NCBI GenBank assembly: GCA_028554795.2
Contig: CM068832.1
Coordinates: 88,770,511 to 88,834,510 of the forward strand
Reading direction: 5' to 3'
Source of the DNA: Sinohyriopsis cumingii
Taxonomy: Eukaryota > Mollusca > Bivalvia > Unionida > Unionidae
DNA length: 64,000 nt
Shown here: in pieces, positions 45,373 to 54,774 of the stretch
How positions within the stretch are numbered: position 1 is the stretch's first letter
How the letters are laid out: the number at the start of each line of letters is the position of its first letter
The notes under the pieces: generated by a model
Databases searched by the model: none
What the model was told of the DNA's origin: nothing
What the model saw: the letters and a program-made list of their open reading frames with translations, nothing else
Program-made: the position numbers and the translations under genes

Positions 45373-45502
45373 CCTCCACGGTTTTCGAGCCGCAACGTTC
45401 AATGAGTGTCATGAGAGAGATAGAGAGAAGTCAAAGTGCATGAATCAAAATTCTTATAGCCAAACAAAAGACAAAGGCATTTTTTTTCAAAACACACCAT
45501 TT

Positions 45503-45508
45503 TTTATT
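45503..45508 (-). terminator. AATAAA polyadenylation signal behind the protease gene
   Basis: On the minus strand TTTTGAATAAAAAATGG follows the protease stop by about 105 nt, in a T-rich trailer. This contrasts with the stem-loops used by the more terminal genes. Confidence 0.6.
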
Positions 45509-45614
45509 CAAAATCACTTAACACTAACAAACAACTATAACATTTTTAACAATAATCCAACAATATAACATCAAACATTTTTTTCAAATACCAAACATTT
45601 TTTCAATTCACACA

Positions 45615-46175
45615 TTATTTTGGACAGGGCTGACAACGTTGTGAATGAAATTGTGATTTCCACTGTTGGAAGTCATTAGGCCATTGATGGACCTTTACGT
45701 TTCCTAGCTTGAGACAAATGATAGCATAATGGTCACAAAACCATCGATCTACTTTCACATCGTTTCTGGAAGAAGAACGAGGATCAAACTGATTCACTAA
45801 ATCTTCAAAGGAATAGCCCTGACTGCGATGATACAGAAAATACACGCAATATTGTCCACACACCAAGGAATCTGTTCCTTGTAATTTCACATTATTGAAT
45901 CGGGTGATCTGAGCATTTCTTCTCATAAAGTTAATGATATCGTCTTCCAAAGGAGGCAATCCATACGAATCGAAATATTCCACACATCCTTCTTGAGGAA
46001 AGTAGACGGCTACCCAGTGGGTTCCAGGGAGATGACTGTCGTCCGTGTTGATCACATAAGCTTGATGGTCTTGAGGTTTGCGATGAGGGAGTTCATCTTT
46101 AGCACAGACGACAGGATTCCAAGAAGCCCTGTACGAGCTGTGGTTCAAAAGGTATTAAAGTTCCCAGGTATCCAT
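45615..46175 (-). CDS. PRO: adenain-like cysteine protease, premature stop near the start
   Basis: A maturation protease of the adenovirus/Ulp1-like C48 fold that would process capsid precursors. THWVAVYFP carries the catalytic His, EYFDSYGLPP the Asp, and DSLVCGQYCVYFLYH the oxyanion Gln and nucleophile Cys, in the right order and spacing. From the natural-looking ATG at 46175 (MDTWEL) an in-frame TAA occurs at codon 7. The remainder is open for about 185 codons, so either the gene is broken or a later start is used. It lies downstream of the capsid genes, as is usual in Polintons. Confidence 0.9.
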
Positions 46176-46203
46176 TGATTTGTGTGGGTTGTTTTCTTCT
46201 TCT

Positions 46204-46707
46204 TCACAGGTAATGATAAGTGATCAATTCGATCCTGACTTTTTGCTTGAAAATGTCTGACAAGTAAAAGGCGTTTAGATCCGACTTCTTACTCTGGTCA
46301 AAGAGAGATTCGATGCGACGGCACTCCAGAGACGTTAATGGTGGAGAAGAATGTTTATCCAAGCCTTTATACCACTCGTTCAACACGAATTCTATCTCGA
46401 TGAGACCCCAAGCTTTGTCTAGATATTCGTCCAACTTTTCTTCTTGACTCAACATCAGACATTTGTCGTGTTGAATTTTGCTGGGATGATCGTTGTGACA
46501 TCCATAGCACTCTTACTTGATCAATTCTTTCATTATATCTGCCAGGACTGTAGCAAAACAGGAGACTAAATGGGCTTCTTGTTCTGGCCATCTTGACTTC
46601 ATCATGATAACTTCTTCGTCTTGAGATTTTTCTTCTTCTTCCACGGTCTCCTTACATTCCATCTTCAAAGTTTCTCCACTAGGTAAAGAGGGATAACAGT
46701 CTTCCAT
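46204..46707 (-). pseudogene. conserved Polinton small protein with CxxC/His motif, one in-frame stop
   Basis: Starts MEDCYPSLPSGETLKMECKE, then an acidic segment, then KSRWPEQEAHLVSCFATVL. An in-frame TAA (46513-46515) separates it from ECYGCHNDHPSKIQHDKCLM, a Cys/His-rich motif I associate with a small protein of many Polintons, followed by the helical C terminus. Residues C-x2-C-x6-H suggest metal binding. The function is unknown. It follows the major capsid gene by 5 bases. Confidence 0.7.
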
Positions 46708-46712
46708 AGCTT

Positions 46713-48038
46713 CTAATAATCTAGAATGACTTCTCTCAAACTGTTGATTTCCATGGTATTGTCAAATTCTGCATACAGGATGACGTTCACTGTGTGATCT
46801 GGAGGTAGATTTGCAAACTGAAGTTCCACACGAATCTGACCCGATTTTATAGGGTGGAAATGTCCCTCGTCGCTGCCTTGGTCTGGAGTGAAATCAAAAC
46901 CCCACAAAGCATAGCCTCCTGCATAATTGTCGTACGAAATACCGTGACTGGTGTTGGTTCCTAACTGTCCCGTGGTTTCGTACAGGGACAAGTACGATCT
47001 CAAATAATTCTTCGCGACACCAAAGTTAGGCTCAAAGGGTCGGGTACACAAGGTCTTGCCGTCGCGACTGACTTCGATCTTGGACACATTGTAATGTTGA
47101 AACTCAAAAGGATTTTGATCGTGGGTTCCGTTGAAGGCTGAATTCCTGACGATACCAACAATCAAACGCTTGGGTAACTGTCCTTGGAACAGATGATCTT
47201 CGATCATAGATCGCTGTCCAGCGGGAATGGTGAACGTTTTCACTTCTACGCGTCGTATCGGATACTTGGCGGTCGTTCTGCTCAACGTCTGACTGACGTC
47301 GTTTCCCACTTTAGGTAACACTTCCACACGACGCACGTAAAGTCGGGCTTCTTGAATGATAGTTTTGCATTCATTGGCATGGGCCATCAAATGGAAAGCG
47401 GCACTGCTACGATTCAGTCTCAGACGGACATCCACCCCGTTGAGCAAATACTTTTCTTGTAACCACATGTCCAAATGCAAACGATCCATCAGTTCTAAAC
47501 TTCGCCCTTGCAGAATTTTCTTACGACGGTCGTTAAACCCAACATTGTGAGGATTGTCATCTTCTGTCAGGACTGTGTCGCTAAACGTGGCTACACCTGC
47601 CGTGTCAGGTTTCCATACCACGCAAGCATCCAGATGAGTATTCTTGGCTTCTTTTCCGTACGTCAAGAGATTTTCCAGGTAGGCACGATATGGGTAAGTA
47701 TCCATGCAGCTGCTGACCAGTTTGTTATTCAAGTACAAGTCCACTTCGCTGAACAAGGAATGCATGAAATTGTTGACAGGAGCTACTCTAGCATCGCCTC
47801 CTGGATTGGTGTTGTCTGTTGTGATCACTTTCACTTTCAAATACAGGTAACAGCTATTCAGATCGATGTAATCTTCGGGTTGTCCTTTGATTTCAAACTC
47901 GATGGGAGCTCAATCCGTCAAAGAAGAGACGGGATGAAATTCCACCCACTGCGATTCTTGCATGGTCATCATCGTGGGGGGCGTGGCAAACAGATCCAGT
48001 TCCGACTTGGAACAGGCGCAAGACTCTCTGTGCATCAT
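46713..48038 (-). pseudogene. MCP: major capsid protein (double jelly-roll), one in-frame stop
   Basis: A frame of 441 residues from ATG 48038, broken only by a TGA at 47910-47912 (about codon 43). Downstream of it 375 codons are open. Recognisable segments of the Polinton hexon-like protein include MHSLFSEVDLYLNNKLVSS, YPYRAYLENLLTYG, FTIPAGQRSMIEDHLFQGQL, PKRLIVGIVRNSAFNG and YALWGFDFTPD. The length fits the family. It is a structural protein of the predicted icosahedral shell. The order minor capsid, basic protein, MCP, CxxC protein, protease on one strand suggests a late gene block. Confidence 0.92.
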
Positions 48039-48041
48039 TTT

Positions 48042-48416
48042 TCTCTTTCTCAATAATCGAAAACGTCTAAGTCTAGAACGGTTCTTCTTTTCTTTGCCTT
48101 TCTTGCTTTAGAAGTGTGAAATCTGGTGAAAGGGTGTTTTCTTCGTCGTCTCTTTCTGTCCTTGCTGAATGCCTGACTCGGTAGCGTGCAGGGCATTTAT
48201 AGGTGTTTCTCGTCGGCCCAAAAGGTCTTTGCCCATTTGCAGCTAGACATTTTTGCCTGCCCTCATGAAGGCTTCTTTAGGATTTTGTTTGTCGATGATG
48301 ACATTTTGGAGAAATTCTTTGCCTTGTGTCAGTGCAGAATCTTTCAAGGCGTGCAATCCGCGTGTCACCATCGGTTTCAACACCCGGGCCACCGAACGAA
48401 AGGCCGATTTTAACAT
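48042..48416 (-). pseudogene. small basic virion-core-like protein, two in-frame stops
   Basis: From ATG 48416 the frame reads MLKSAFRSVARVLKPMVTRG, continues for about 60 codons, meets TAG, then TAA, and ends in a very basic tail (KEKKNRSRLRRFRLLRKRK) directly before the MCP start, in the same frame. The small size, basic tail and position between the minor and major capsid genes suggest a DNA-condensing or core protein, by analogy with adenovirus core peptides; this is inference. Broken in this copy. Confidence 0.55.
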
Positions 48417-48429
48417 ATCTCCTACACTG

Positions 48430-49372
48430 GATACATGACTTACGAGTCGTGAGAGAACCGTTTTCGAAAATGGATTTCACCGTGACTTTTCGTTTGGTGA
48501 ATGGAATATTTTGTCCCAGATCTCCTTTTATAGCAATGTTGACCGTGTCCAAATACGACTTGCTGACAGGCAAATAGTGAGGATGTACAAATTCGCGGTG
48601 AACGTGGTAAGTGTTTCCACCTTCCTCGTCAGCGGTCGTGGCAGAATCCACTTTGAAAGGAATGACACGCAGTAACGGCACAGAGGTGTGTCCCACCATG
48701 TTATACTCCACCACATCGGATTACACAAACATCAAATTCAGTCCTTGGTTCAGTTCTACCGGGGCACGAAATAACTTGCTAAAAGACTCGTTGTCGTAAA
48801 TGATTGGTAATTCGTTTTTCTTGAGCATGGCCATTCTCATGGCCATGTCTCCGCCCAACATGTCAAACAATTCAGGACAAAATAAAATGGACACGATATT
48901 ACTCCCGTCAAATTTCATCAAGAAGCGACGAGCTGCTTTGTGGTATTCCAGGGTGACACTTTTTTTTGACACTTTCCAAAGCTTTCAGAAACACGACATT
49001 AAACCTGGAGGCTATGGTGCTCACCAAATGTTGACCACTAAAATAATAGCCTGGGGGAACGAACAAGTGATAGGTGGTGTACTTTTGATTTTGTGTGCCA
49101 GGGGTTTTTATGTTATATTTGCCATGGGTATCCAAGTACAGTTGCATTTGCTCTTCATGAACTTCCACATCAAAAAAGTTTTGATTGGGAAGGACATTGA
49201 GGACTTGGTTCGGGTGAATGATTTCTACTAAAGCCACTTCCCAATGGGCTTCGTGATCTAATTGGATGGTCTGAGGTAATTTGGCCGTGTAACAGCACAA
49301 CGTGTTCTTGGGAAACACCTCCATGGAACTGTCACTGGGTAAGGTTAAGTAAAATTGGTTTTGGTGACTCAT
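48430..49372 (-). pseudogene. mCP: minor capsid (penton-like, single jelly-roll) protein, broken
   Basis: Starts MSHQNQFYLTLPSDSSMEVF with TAKLPQTIQLDHEAHWEVAL, typical of the Polinton penton protein. A frameshift lies in the run of eight T at 48960-48967; the next frame begins KKSVTLEYHKAARRFLMKFD. An in-frame TAA follows at 48721-48723, after which VVEYNMVGHTSVPLLRVIPF continues. The start codon overlaps the stop of the upstream membrane-protein frame (ATGA). The C-terminal limit is approximate. Confidence 0.85.
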
Positions 49373-49778
49373 AATTCCAGAGTTCTGTGGCTGTCCGAGG
49401 GGTTACTGGACGTCAGAGGAGTGTCTCCGCCCAAAATAGGGTTGTTGTTGTTATTGGAGTGGTGACTGACACTGGCACTGGACACAAGGTTCCCGTTGTT
49501 CCCGTTCGAGGAGAATTTCAGGGAGGGATTGGGAAGAAGGTAACCGATGCAGCTGCTCAATAAAATGGTCCACAATTGTTTGTCTCCTTTTTGCAAACTT
49601 AAATTGGCTATGGCTGCCCCGATGATACAATACACCACGAAGATTTGGCAGAAAAAGACGATTTGCGTTTTAGGCACACGTTCTCCACACCACACCCATA
49701 AGGGTTGATTTGTAAATCTTGCAGAGAAGAACTGGGTGAAGGAGTGGTCGCCGTAGCTGAGTCTGTGTGAAAGGGCAT
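49369..49778 (-). CDS. two-pass membrane protein conserved in Polintons, probably frameshifted
   Basis: The conserved part reads TNQPLWVWCGERVPKTQIVF, then a hydrophobic helix FFCQIFVVYCIIGAAIANLS, a short loop KGDKQLW, a second hydrophobic stretch TILLSSCIGYLLPNPSLKFS, and an Asn/Ser-rich tail. The likely ATG at 49778 (MPFHTDSATATTPS) is in a different frame, so one shift near 49710 is needed. Membrane location is inferred from the two segments. It starts 6 bases after the integrase stop and overlaps the next start (ATGA). Confidence 0.7.
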
Positions 49779-49783
49779 GATGG

Positions 49784-50893
49784 TCACTTCTTTTTATAGT
49801 CGATGACTTGCGAAGAGTCGATCCAAGAATCAAAACTGGGTGGATATCCTTTCCAACGTACTTTGACTTCTTTAACACGTCGTTTGCCCACTTTACGAGT
49901 TCTGCGTTCGAGAATGCTTTCGATGTCGTACACGTCGTCTTCTTTTTTGGTGATACGTTGTAACTCGGGCAAATAAAACGTTCCTTTGAGCACTTCTCCG
50001 TTCATGTCTTCCAATTTATAGATGGCAGGATGACGGCCATGCACTCGTCCAGTGACACGAAACAATTCGGTAGTCCAGTTAGGTAAGTAACCTTTGTCGA
50101 AAGTGCGTTTGGTTTTGCCAATGCGCACCCAATCTCCTACGGCCAACATTCCACTTTTCTTGGGCACAACCCTAGTCGGAGACGTACCAAACAGGTGATC
50201 AGGCACCAGCACTTCGTTCTCGGGACTCACCTCTTGCGGGGCACTTCCAATGCTTCGATGGTAAGATTGGTTGTACGCTTGCACCAAGTGCGGTAAGATG
50301 TCGATGTACTTCAGAGTGTGGTGATGCGTAAAATATTTCCACATGCGTTCTTTCAAAGTGCGTTGAAAACGTTCCACGATGCTGGCTTTGGTTTGAGGAT
50401 TCTCGGTGGTAAACAAATGAATGTCACGTTTCTTTAATTCTTTTTGGAAAGCTTGGTTCAGAAATTCGGTGCCTTTGTCCGTTTGCCATCGAAGAGGGTG
50501 ACGACCACTTTGTTTCAACACTCGTTGCAGGGCTCGCACTAACTCTTGGCTCGATTTGGAAGTCAAGGGTACGACCCAGGCAAATTTGGAAAAGACGTCG
50601 ATGACACAAAACAAATATTTGTAGCCGCGATTGTAGCTGGCCAAATGAGAGACATCGGCAAAATCGGCTTGACATTGATGATCGATGCCTTCCACTCGGG
50701 TGCGACTTCTGGAAAACTTGCATCGAATGGGTTTGTGTAAAGTGTAGATAGCTTGTTCTTGTAACCATCGTTGCACTTGAGGTAAACGAAGACTTTTCAG
50801 TCGAGTTTTGGCAGCACGATACAATTTTTGAACTCCTGCGTAGCCTGCAGGATGGGAGGGATCGTAGTAAATTTTGGCTAACACCTTCTCCAT
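49784..50893 (-). CDS. INT: retroviral-type integrase with C-terminal chromodomain, intact
   Basis: 369 residues, no interruption. It would insert the element into host DNA, giving the 6-bp duplication. The DDE core is D77 (HQCQADFADVSHL), D139 (LRWQTDKGTEF) and E174 (TKASIVERFQRTL). The N terminus has a degenerate zinc-type region (HPAGYAGVQKLYRAAK) and the middle an SH3-like segment (AVGDWVRIGK). Residues about 320-366 form a chromodomain (VYDIESILERR, VKVRWKGYPPSFDSWI), which could direct insertion to methylated histone tails. Start ATG 50893; one frame throughout, unlike its neighbours. The open frame suggests it decayed last or was under longer selection. Confidence 0.95.
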   Translation of the reverse strand: MEKVLAKIYYDPSHPAGYAGVQKLYRAAKTRLKSLRLPQVQRWLQEQAIYTLHKPIRCKFSRSRTRVEGIDHQCQADFADVSHLASYNRGYKYLFCVIDVFSKFAWVVPLTSKSSQELVRALQRVLKQSGRHPLRWQTDKGTEFLNQAFQKELKKRDIHLFTTENPQTKASIVERFQRTLKERMWKYFTHHHTLKYIDILPHLVQAYNQSYHRSIGSAPQEVSPENEVLVPDHLFGTSPTRVVPKKSGMLAVGDWVRIGKTKRTFDKGYLPNWTTELFRVTGRVHGRHPAIYKLEDMNGEVLKGTFYLPELQRITKKEDDVYDIESILERRTRKVGKRRVKEVKVRWKGYPPSFDSWIDSSQVIDYKKK

Positions 50894-50905
50894 TTTTTTA
50901 GTTTC

Positions 50906-51056
50906 TTAATAAGGCACCCACTCTTCGAGGGTGCTACTTTGGGTGGGACGAAAGGGTGGTTTGGAAACGGATTTACGTGTCCGATGGGCTACGGGAGTAG
51001 AAGTCAAAGGTAGTGGTGGAGGTGGCAATGGAATGGTGGCTAACACTTTATCCATT
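50906..51056 (-). pseudogene. short frame with start and end resembling its neighbours
   Basis: It begins ATGGATAAAGTGTTAGCC, close to the integrase start ATGGAGAAGGTGTTAGCC 163 bases away, then has a Pro-rich stretch (IPLPPPPLPLT). The distal end reads RTRKSVSKPPFRPTQSSTLE plus EWVPY in a frame offset by one base. That ending resembles the end of the next gene upstream (RTRKALQSKK, SSILQEWVSY). A one-base shift near 51000 disrupts it. It looks like a duplication product. Confidence 0.55.
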
Positions 51057-51071
51057 TTGTGTTTTTATTTG

Positions 51072-51674
51072 TTAATAAGACACCCACTCCTGGAGGATGC
51101 TACTCTTTTTCTCCTGGGATATTTTCTTGGATTGCAATGCTTTGCGTGTGCGACCAGCAATAGGTGTCGAAGAGGAGGATGTCTGAGCGGGGGATATCGG
51201 TTCTTGTTTCACTTCTGTCTTCACTTCTGTCTTCACTTTCTTTTTCTCTGTGATGAAGAAGGGGTGGTCATCATCTTTTTAATCCATCCAATTCTGGAGG
51301 TAGGTGGTGTTGTTAACTTGCGTACTTTTTCTGGTGGAGTTTCAAATCCTTCTTCTTCTTCTCCTTTTTCTGTCTTGGTCACTGGTAGTGGTGATGGTGC
51401 TGGACTTTTCATCAAGGTCTTAAAATCTTTCAGAGTGGGAAGAGCTGTTTCGTCTGAGCCTTTCTGGTGAAAGAGTTGCAGTCGTTGCAAGAGTTGACCG
51501 TACTTTTGCGATTTTTCTGTTTCGGACAAATCTTGGCGAGCCATCAAGGACTGTAACTGGGACATCTCGCTCAAATTGGGATTGGGAGGTAAATGCGGGT
51601 TGCGTTGTTCTTGCCAAACGATGGTATTCCATCCATCGTTTGTAAGGCACTAAAGCTAGTTTTCGTCCTTCCAT
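51072..51674 (-). pseudogene. conserved Polinton virion-type protein, frameshifted
   Basis: It starts MEGRKLALVPYKRWMEYHRL, a pattern I associate with a common Polinton protein (Lys-Leu-x-Leu-Val near the start). After a shift near 51570 the frame reads MSQLQSLMARQDLSETEKSQ and KYGQLLQRLQLFHQKGSDET, a helical segment, then a Pro/Ser/Lys-rich linker. After a second shift near 51235 it ends SSILQEWVSY. Function is unknown; position among capsid and ATPase genes suggests a structural role. Confidence 0.65.
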
Positions 51675-51723
51675 GGGGTTGTCAGGGGTCGATTATGAGA
51701 TCTTGGGACTCCAGAGGGCCTTT

Positions 51724-52128
51724 CTATCTTGCTCCTACCAGTCCTCCCAACATGGTTCCCAAGACTCCTTTCAGCAATGGGCCTAGCACGAGGGGTAAAA
51801 TTCCTCCACGTTGGACCAACATCTTCTTCTTTTGTCCGATGGGAATTTTCTTTTGAACCATTTGGCGAAGAACGTGACGATGTTTGCCTAAGCATTTTTT
51901 CTAGTGTTTGGACAAAGGGATAGTGCCTTTCAAGACGTTCAAACAACATTCTCACACGGTATCGATGACCTCTTTGGAGGTTGATTGAATGAGTTTTTTT
52001 CGCAGGGGTGGAGATGCTTTGGGCAGGACAGATAACATGTCCCCATGTTTGACTAAACGTGGAGGCAGTCCTTTCCTTTTCTTTCCTTGGGGTTGTTTAG
52101 AAGAGGGATGTTTTCTGTAGGGTGACAT
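51724..52128 (-). pseudogene. conserved Polinton Gly-Gly/hydrophobic-tail protein, two in-frame stops
   Basis: It starts MSPYRKHPSSKQPQGKKRKG. A TGA (51952-51954) is followed by ECCLNVLKGTIPLSKH, then a TAG (51901-51903), KHRHVLRQMVQKKIPIG, and the ending LVQRGGILPLVLGPLLKGVL with GTMLGGLVGAR. The pattern of a basic helical body, Arg-Gly-Gly and a hydrophobic Gly-rich C terminus is seen in many Polintons. A membrane-active role is possible but unproven. Confidence 0.7.
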
Positions 52129-52160
52129 CTTCAGGAGCACCAAAACACTGATACCCCTAC

Positions 52161-52840
52161 TTAGTCACAGGCCTTTTTTTGTACTGGAACGCGTCGCCAC
52201 TGATTGTCTTTACGTCGTATTAACTTCAGGACAGGCATGACGCGTCGTGCAGTGGTACGCGACGGACTAAATCGAGCCAGTTCTTGCTTGGACAAATCCA
52301 GTAAACTTTGTAACATGCCCGATCTTTCTTGGACTTTGATTTTGGGAGAAGGTACTTTGTGAGCAGCAGCCACTGCCGCTAAATTGGAGGGTCCTGCCAC
52401 TGGGGAAGTTCTTGGGGTTATCAACGGAGAAGTTCTTGGTGTGATCAACGTCTCCAAGTACTCTTCAGTTCTTGGTGTCATCAATGGAGAAGTGATTGAA
52501 CCTGAGGCTACCGGAGACTCGGTTATCGCCGTTGCAGTTCGTGGTTTGCGAGTGTAAGGTTGCGTCCTGGCTGAAGTGCCTCTCTTGCGACTAGTTTTCT
52601 TATGTGGACTTTTCTTTTTCTGGGGACTTTTTCTCTGCTTCTTTTTCTGGGGGCTTCTCTTTTTCCGGAGTGGTGTCTGGTAAGAGGAGGGTCCCGCCAC
52701 TGGAGAAGTTCTTAGAGACACGAGTCTCCTTGGGGACCTGGTCTTGACACTGTGGTTCTTTTTCTTCTTCTTGGAGCTTCGTTTGACTTTTTTCTTGGGG
52801 AGAAGTTTGGGAACATTAGGATCCCATCTTAAGAGAGAGA
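52161..52840 (-). CDS. Lys/Ser/Pro/Thr-rich basic repeat protein, core-protein-like
   Basis: About 220 residues. The first part is extremely basic (KKKVKRSSKKKKKN, RSPQKKKQRKSPQKKKSPHK). The middle repeats SPLITPRTSPVAGPS and close forms at least four times. The end is RRKDNQWRRVPVQKKACD. TPRTSP motifs are potential proline-directed phosphorylation sites. Composition suggests packaging of DNA in the particle, as in adenovirus core proteins; this is inference. The upstream start is unclear because the frame merges with the preceding gene. Confidence 0.6.
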
Positions 52841-53149
52841 GCGAATGATGACCCCTCCTAGAGTTCCGCTCCCTCCAGGTTTCAAAATGATTTGTTTTTT
52901 GATTTGAGTGTCGATGCGGGGATCGGCCAGTTGGGTCAAAGCGACTTTTTGTTTCGATCAAAAATGCGTTTGGTTTGATGAGGAATCTGAATGATCCCTT
53001 GCAGTAATTGACGTGCATTCACCGTGAACCATCGTAAGACTTCTTTGAGACTAGCTTCTAAGACACGAACTCGTGTTTGTGGATTTTTTTCTCGACTGAT
53101 GCCATACAAGGCACGAATCAATGGGGAGATGCGATTGAATGGACGTCAT
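52840..53149 (-). pseudogene. second conserved small Polinton protein (helical, Gly-Gly ending), frameshifted
   Basis: ATG at 53149 (MTSIQSHLP), then after a shift IRALYGISREKNPQTRVRVL, EASLKEVLRWFTVNARQLLQ and QTKRIFDRNKKSL. A stop and a further shift lead to LADPRIDTQIKKQIILKPGG and SGTLGGVIIRSLSLL. The architecture of helices, basic KK, GG and hydrophobic end parallels the 51724-52128 gene, so the two may be distant paralogues. It is followed by the Lys-rich frame. Confidence 0.55.
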
Positions 53150-53159
53150 GTTGACGCTG

Positions 53160-53955
53160 TGTGAGACAGACGAAAAGTGTCTGAGGTTTTTATAGATTTT
53201 TTTGTTGAGAGATATTAAGTCGAGGACGAAGATGTGTACAGGACAGGCCCTCCGTCGTGGCCTCAGTGGTGAAACAAGTGGGTGAAACAAGTGGGTACGA
53301 AATCGCAAATCATCGGGGGTCGTAGGTTTCAAATCGACGAGTAAATAGGCGTGTGGAGTGTGAGTGGCATCGTCGTATGAATGAGTCAGCCAAGGTGTTC
53401 CTAACTGTTTGGCTAAGACTTGCACTTGCGATTTATCTCGAGGGCTTTTAAACGAGACCACGTAATACGCATTGAGACTGATGGTACGATGGGCTTTACT
53501 TTGTTGAAACAAATTTTGAGTGATATAAACGACACTGGCATTACGGTGATGCCCTTTGCGCGTGAACCACAGTTTAATTTCTTCTTCGTCTTCTCCTAAC
53601 ATGTCGTCGAAAATGACGAAATGGGTTTGACGGGAGTCAGAGACGAGGCCATCGTCTTCTTTAGGAATGCCTTGCACAAACACGATGGAATCGCCTTGAC
53701 TTTCTCGCAAGAGGCTGTACGCCGATTGCCACTCTTATTACACCACACGATGCGTTGAGGTGGACGATCGACCAAATGATGTTTATGTTCGATCAAACGT
53801 TTGACGAATTCGGTTTTGCCTGAGCCGCTAGGTCCAGCAATGAGCATATTAAAGGGATGGCGAAGATACAAAGCCTCCCAACTGGCACGATCTAAGTGTT
53901 CGTCGATGACTGTGACAGTGGAGGAAGAGTGAGCAGAGAAAGCAGAGGTAGCCAT
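53160..53955 (-). pseudogene. ATP: packaging ATPase (FtsK/HerA-A32 type), frameshifted
   Basis: It starts MATSAFSAHSSSTVTVIDEH. NMLIAGPSGSGKTEFVKRLI is the Walker A motif and THFVIFDDMLGEDEEEIKLW the Walker B region, followed by ASVVYITQNLFQQSK, a sensor-like segment. A single shift near 53725 separates A from B. It would pump element DNA into capsids. The C terminus is indistinct: the open frame runs on past about 53210 into the next gene. A TATA box lies upstream (54002-54009). Confidence 0.9.
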
Positions 53956-54001
53956 AGTGTTAGGAATGTCACTTGTGACACGAAAACAAACAAGACAAGA
54001 G

Positions 54002-54009
54002 TTTATATA
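54002..54009 (-). promoter_or_regulatory. TATA box of the ATPase gene
   Basis: TATATAAA on the minus strand, 47-54 nt before the ATPase start. It directly follows the polyadenylation signal of the preceding gene block. Confidence 0.6.
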
Positions 54010-54025
54010 TTTTTTTCAGGACACG

Positions 54026-54031
54026 TTTATT
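54026..54031 (-). terminator. AATAAA polyadenylation signal of the accessory gene block
   Basis: ATTCAATAAACGTGTCC on the minus strand, about 250 nt after the 54281 stop. It closes the accessory block before the ATPase promoter. Confidence 0.6.
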
Positions 54032-54280
54032 GAATGTTTTAAACATGAACACGAAAGACAAAAATACATAAAAGCCAAAGGCTTAAGTACAACGATAAAA
54101 GGTACATCAAAATCATCAACGTGCAATAAAAACAAGTGTCTGTACAACATGTTTTGGGTAATGTTTTGACCAGTTCTATAGGGGGTAAGGTCACACAAGT
54201 GTCCTCCCGAAAGGGTCTTTCAGGCATGTCCACGACAGTCCTGTCCTGGGTGACTGGTTCTTCTTCTTCTGGAAATGTCA

Positions 54281-54765
54281 CTAACACTGGTTGAAAAGTA
54301 ACTTTTTTCTTTTACTAAACTCTCGTGCATACTGGGCCACTTCTTGGGTCCAAGCCTCAAAACCTCCTTTTTTCCAGTCACGGACATCTGTCCAGGGAGG
54401 ATGTAAGTCACAAGCTACACTCACATCGTCATACACGTCTTCGGTAGCTAAAAGTTGACGAATCTTTTTTTCCTGTTGAGGTCGAGAAGTATCCAGATGA
54501 AACCGCAAGGCTTTGAGCAAAAGGAGTCTTTCGTGACCATTTAAGGACATTGGGGTGATAAGCACTGTTCGTAGAGAGTCCACAAGGAATCGGCTGGTAA
54601 ACGAAATCCCAGAAAACAAGTCACTAACACACACACTACGCGTCGTCCCAAATTGAACGGATACAGTTCTTGTAATAATTGATGGTAATAATCCACGGTT
54701 TGAATATGGTCATTGAGTTCCTTCCACGGAATCTGTTCAATCACTTGTGACATAAGCCGTAGCAT
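54281..54765 (-). pseudogene. accessory Polinton protein of unknown family, frameshifted
   Basis: It starts MLRLMSQVIEQIPWKELNDH and continues YYHQLLQELYPFNLGRRVVC, then after one shift near 54560 LNGHERLLLLKALRFHLDTS and VRDWKKGGFEAWTQEVAQYA. It is predicted helical with several hydrophobic helices. NLGRRVV and WKKGGFEAW vaguely recall BH1 and BH2 motifs of the Bcl-2 family, but spacing and the key Trp differ, so I do not assign it. It neighbours a BIR gene. TATAAAAAC lies just upstream (about 54775-54783). Confidence 0.45.
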
Positions 54766-54774
54766 GGATTCCTG

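Noticed and set aside
47508..48056. 182-codon plus-strand frame opposite the capsid gene
   Set aside because: Antisense shadow of the conserved major capsid reading frame; no motif or promoter.
48800..49231. 143-codon plus-strand frame
   Set aside because: Antisense shadow of the minor capsid gene.
49784..50893. Integrase as evidence for an endogenous retrovirus
   Set aside because: No reverse transcriptase or LTRs are linked to it; it lies within a Polinton with PolB, ATPase and capsid genes.
50931..51470. 179-codon plus-strand frame
   Set aside because: Antisense to the conserved minus-strand Polinton gene at 51072-51674; composition reflects that gene.
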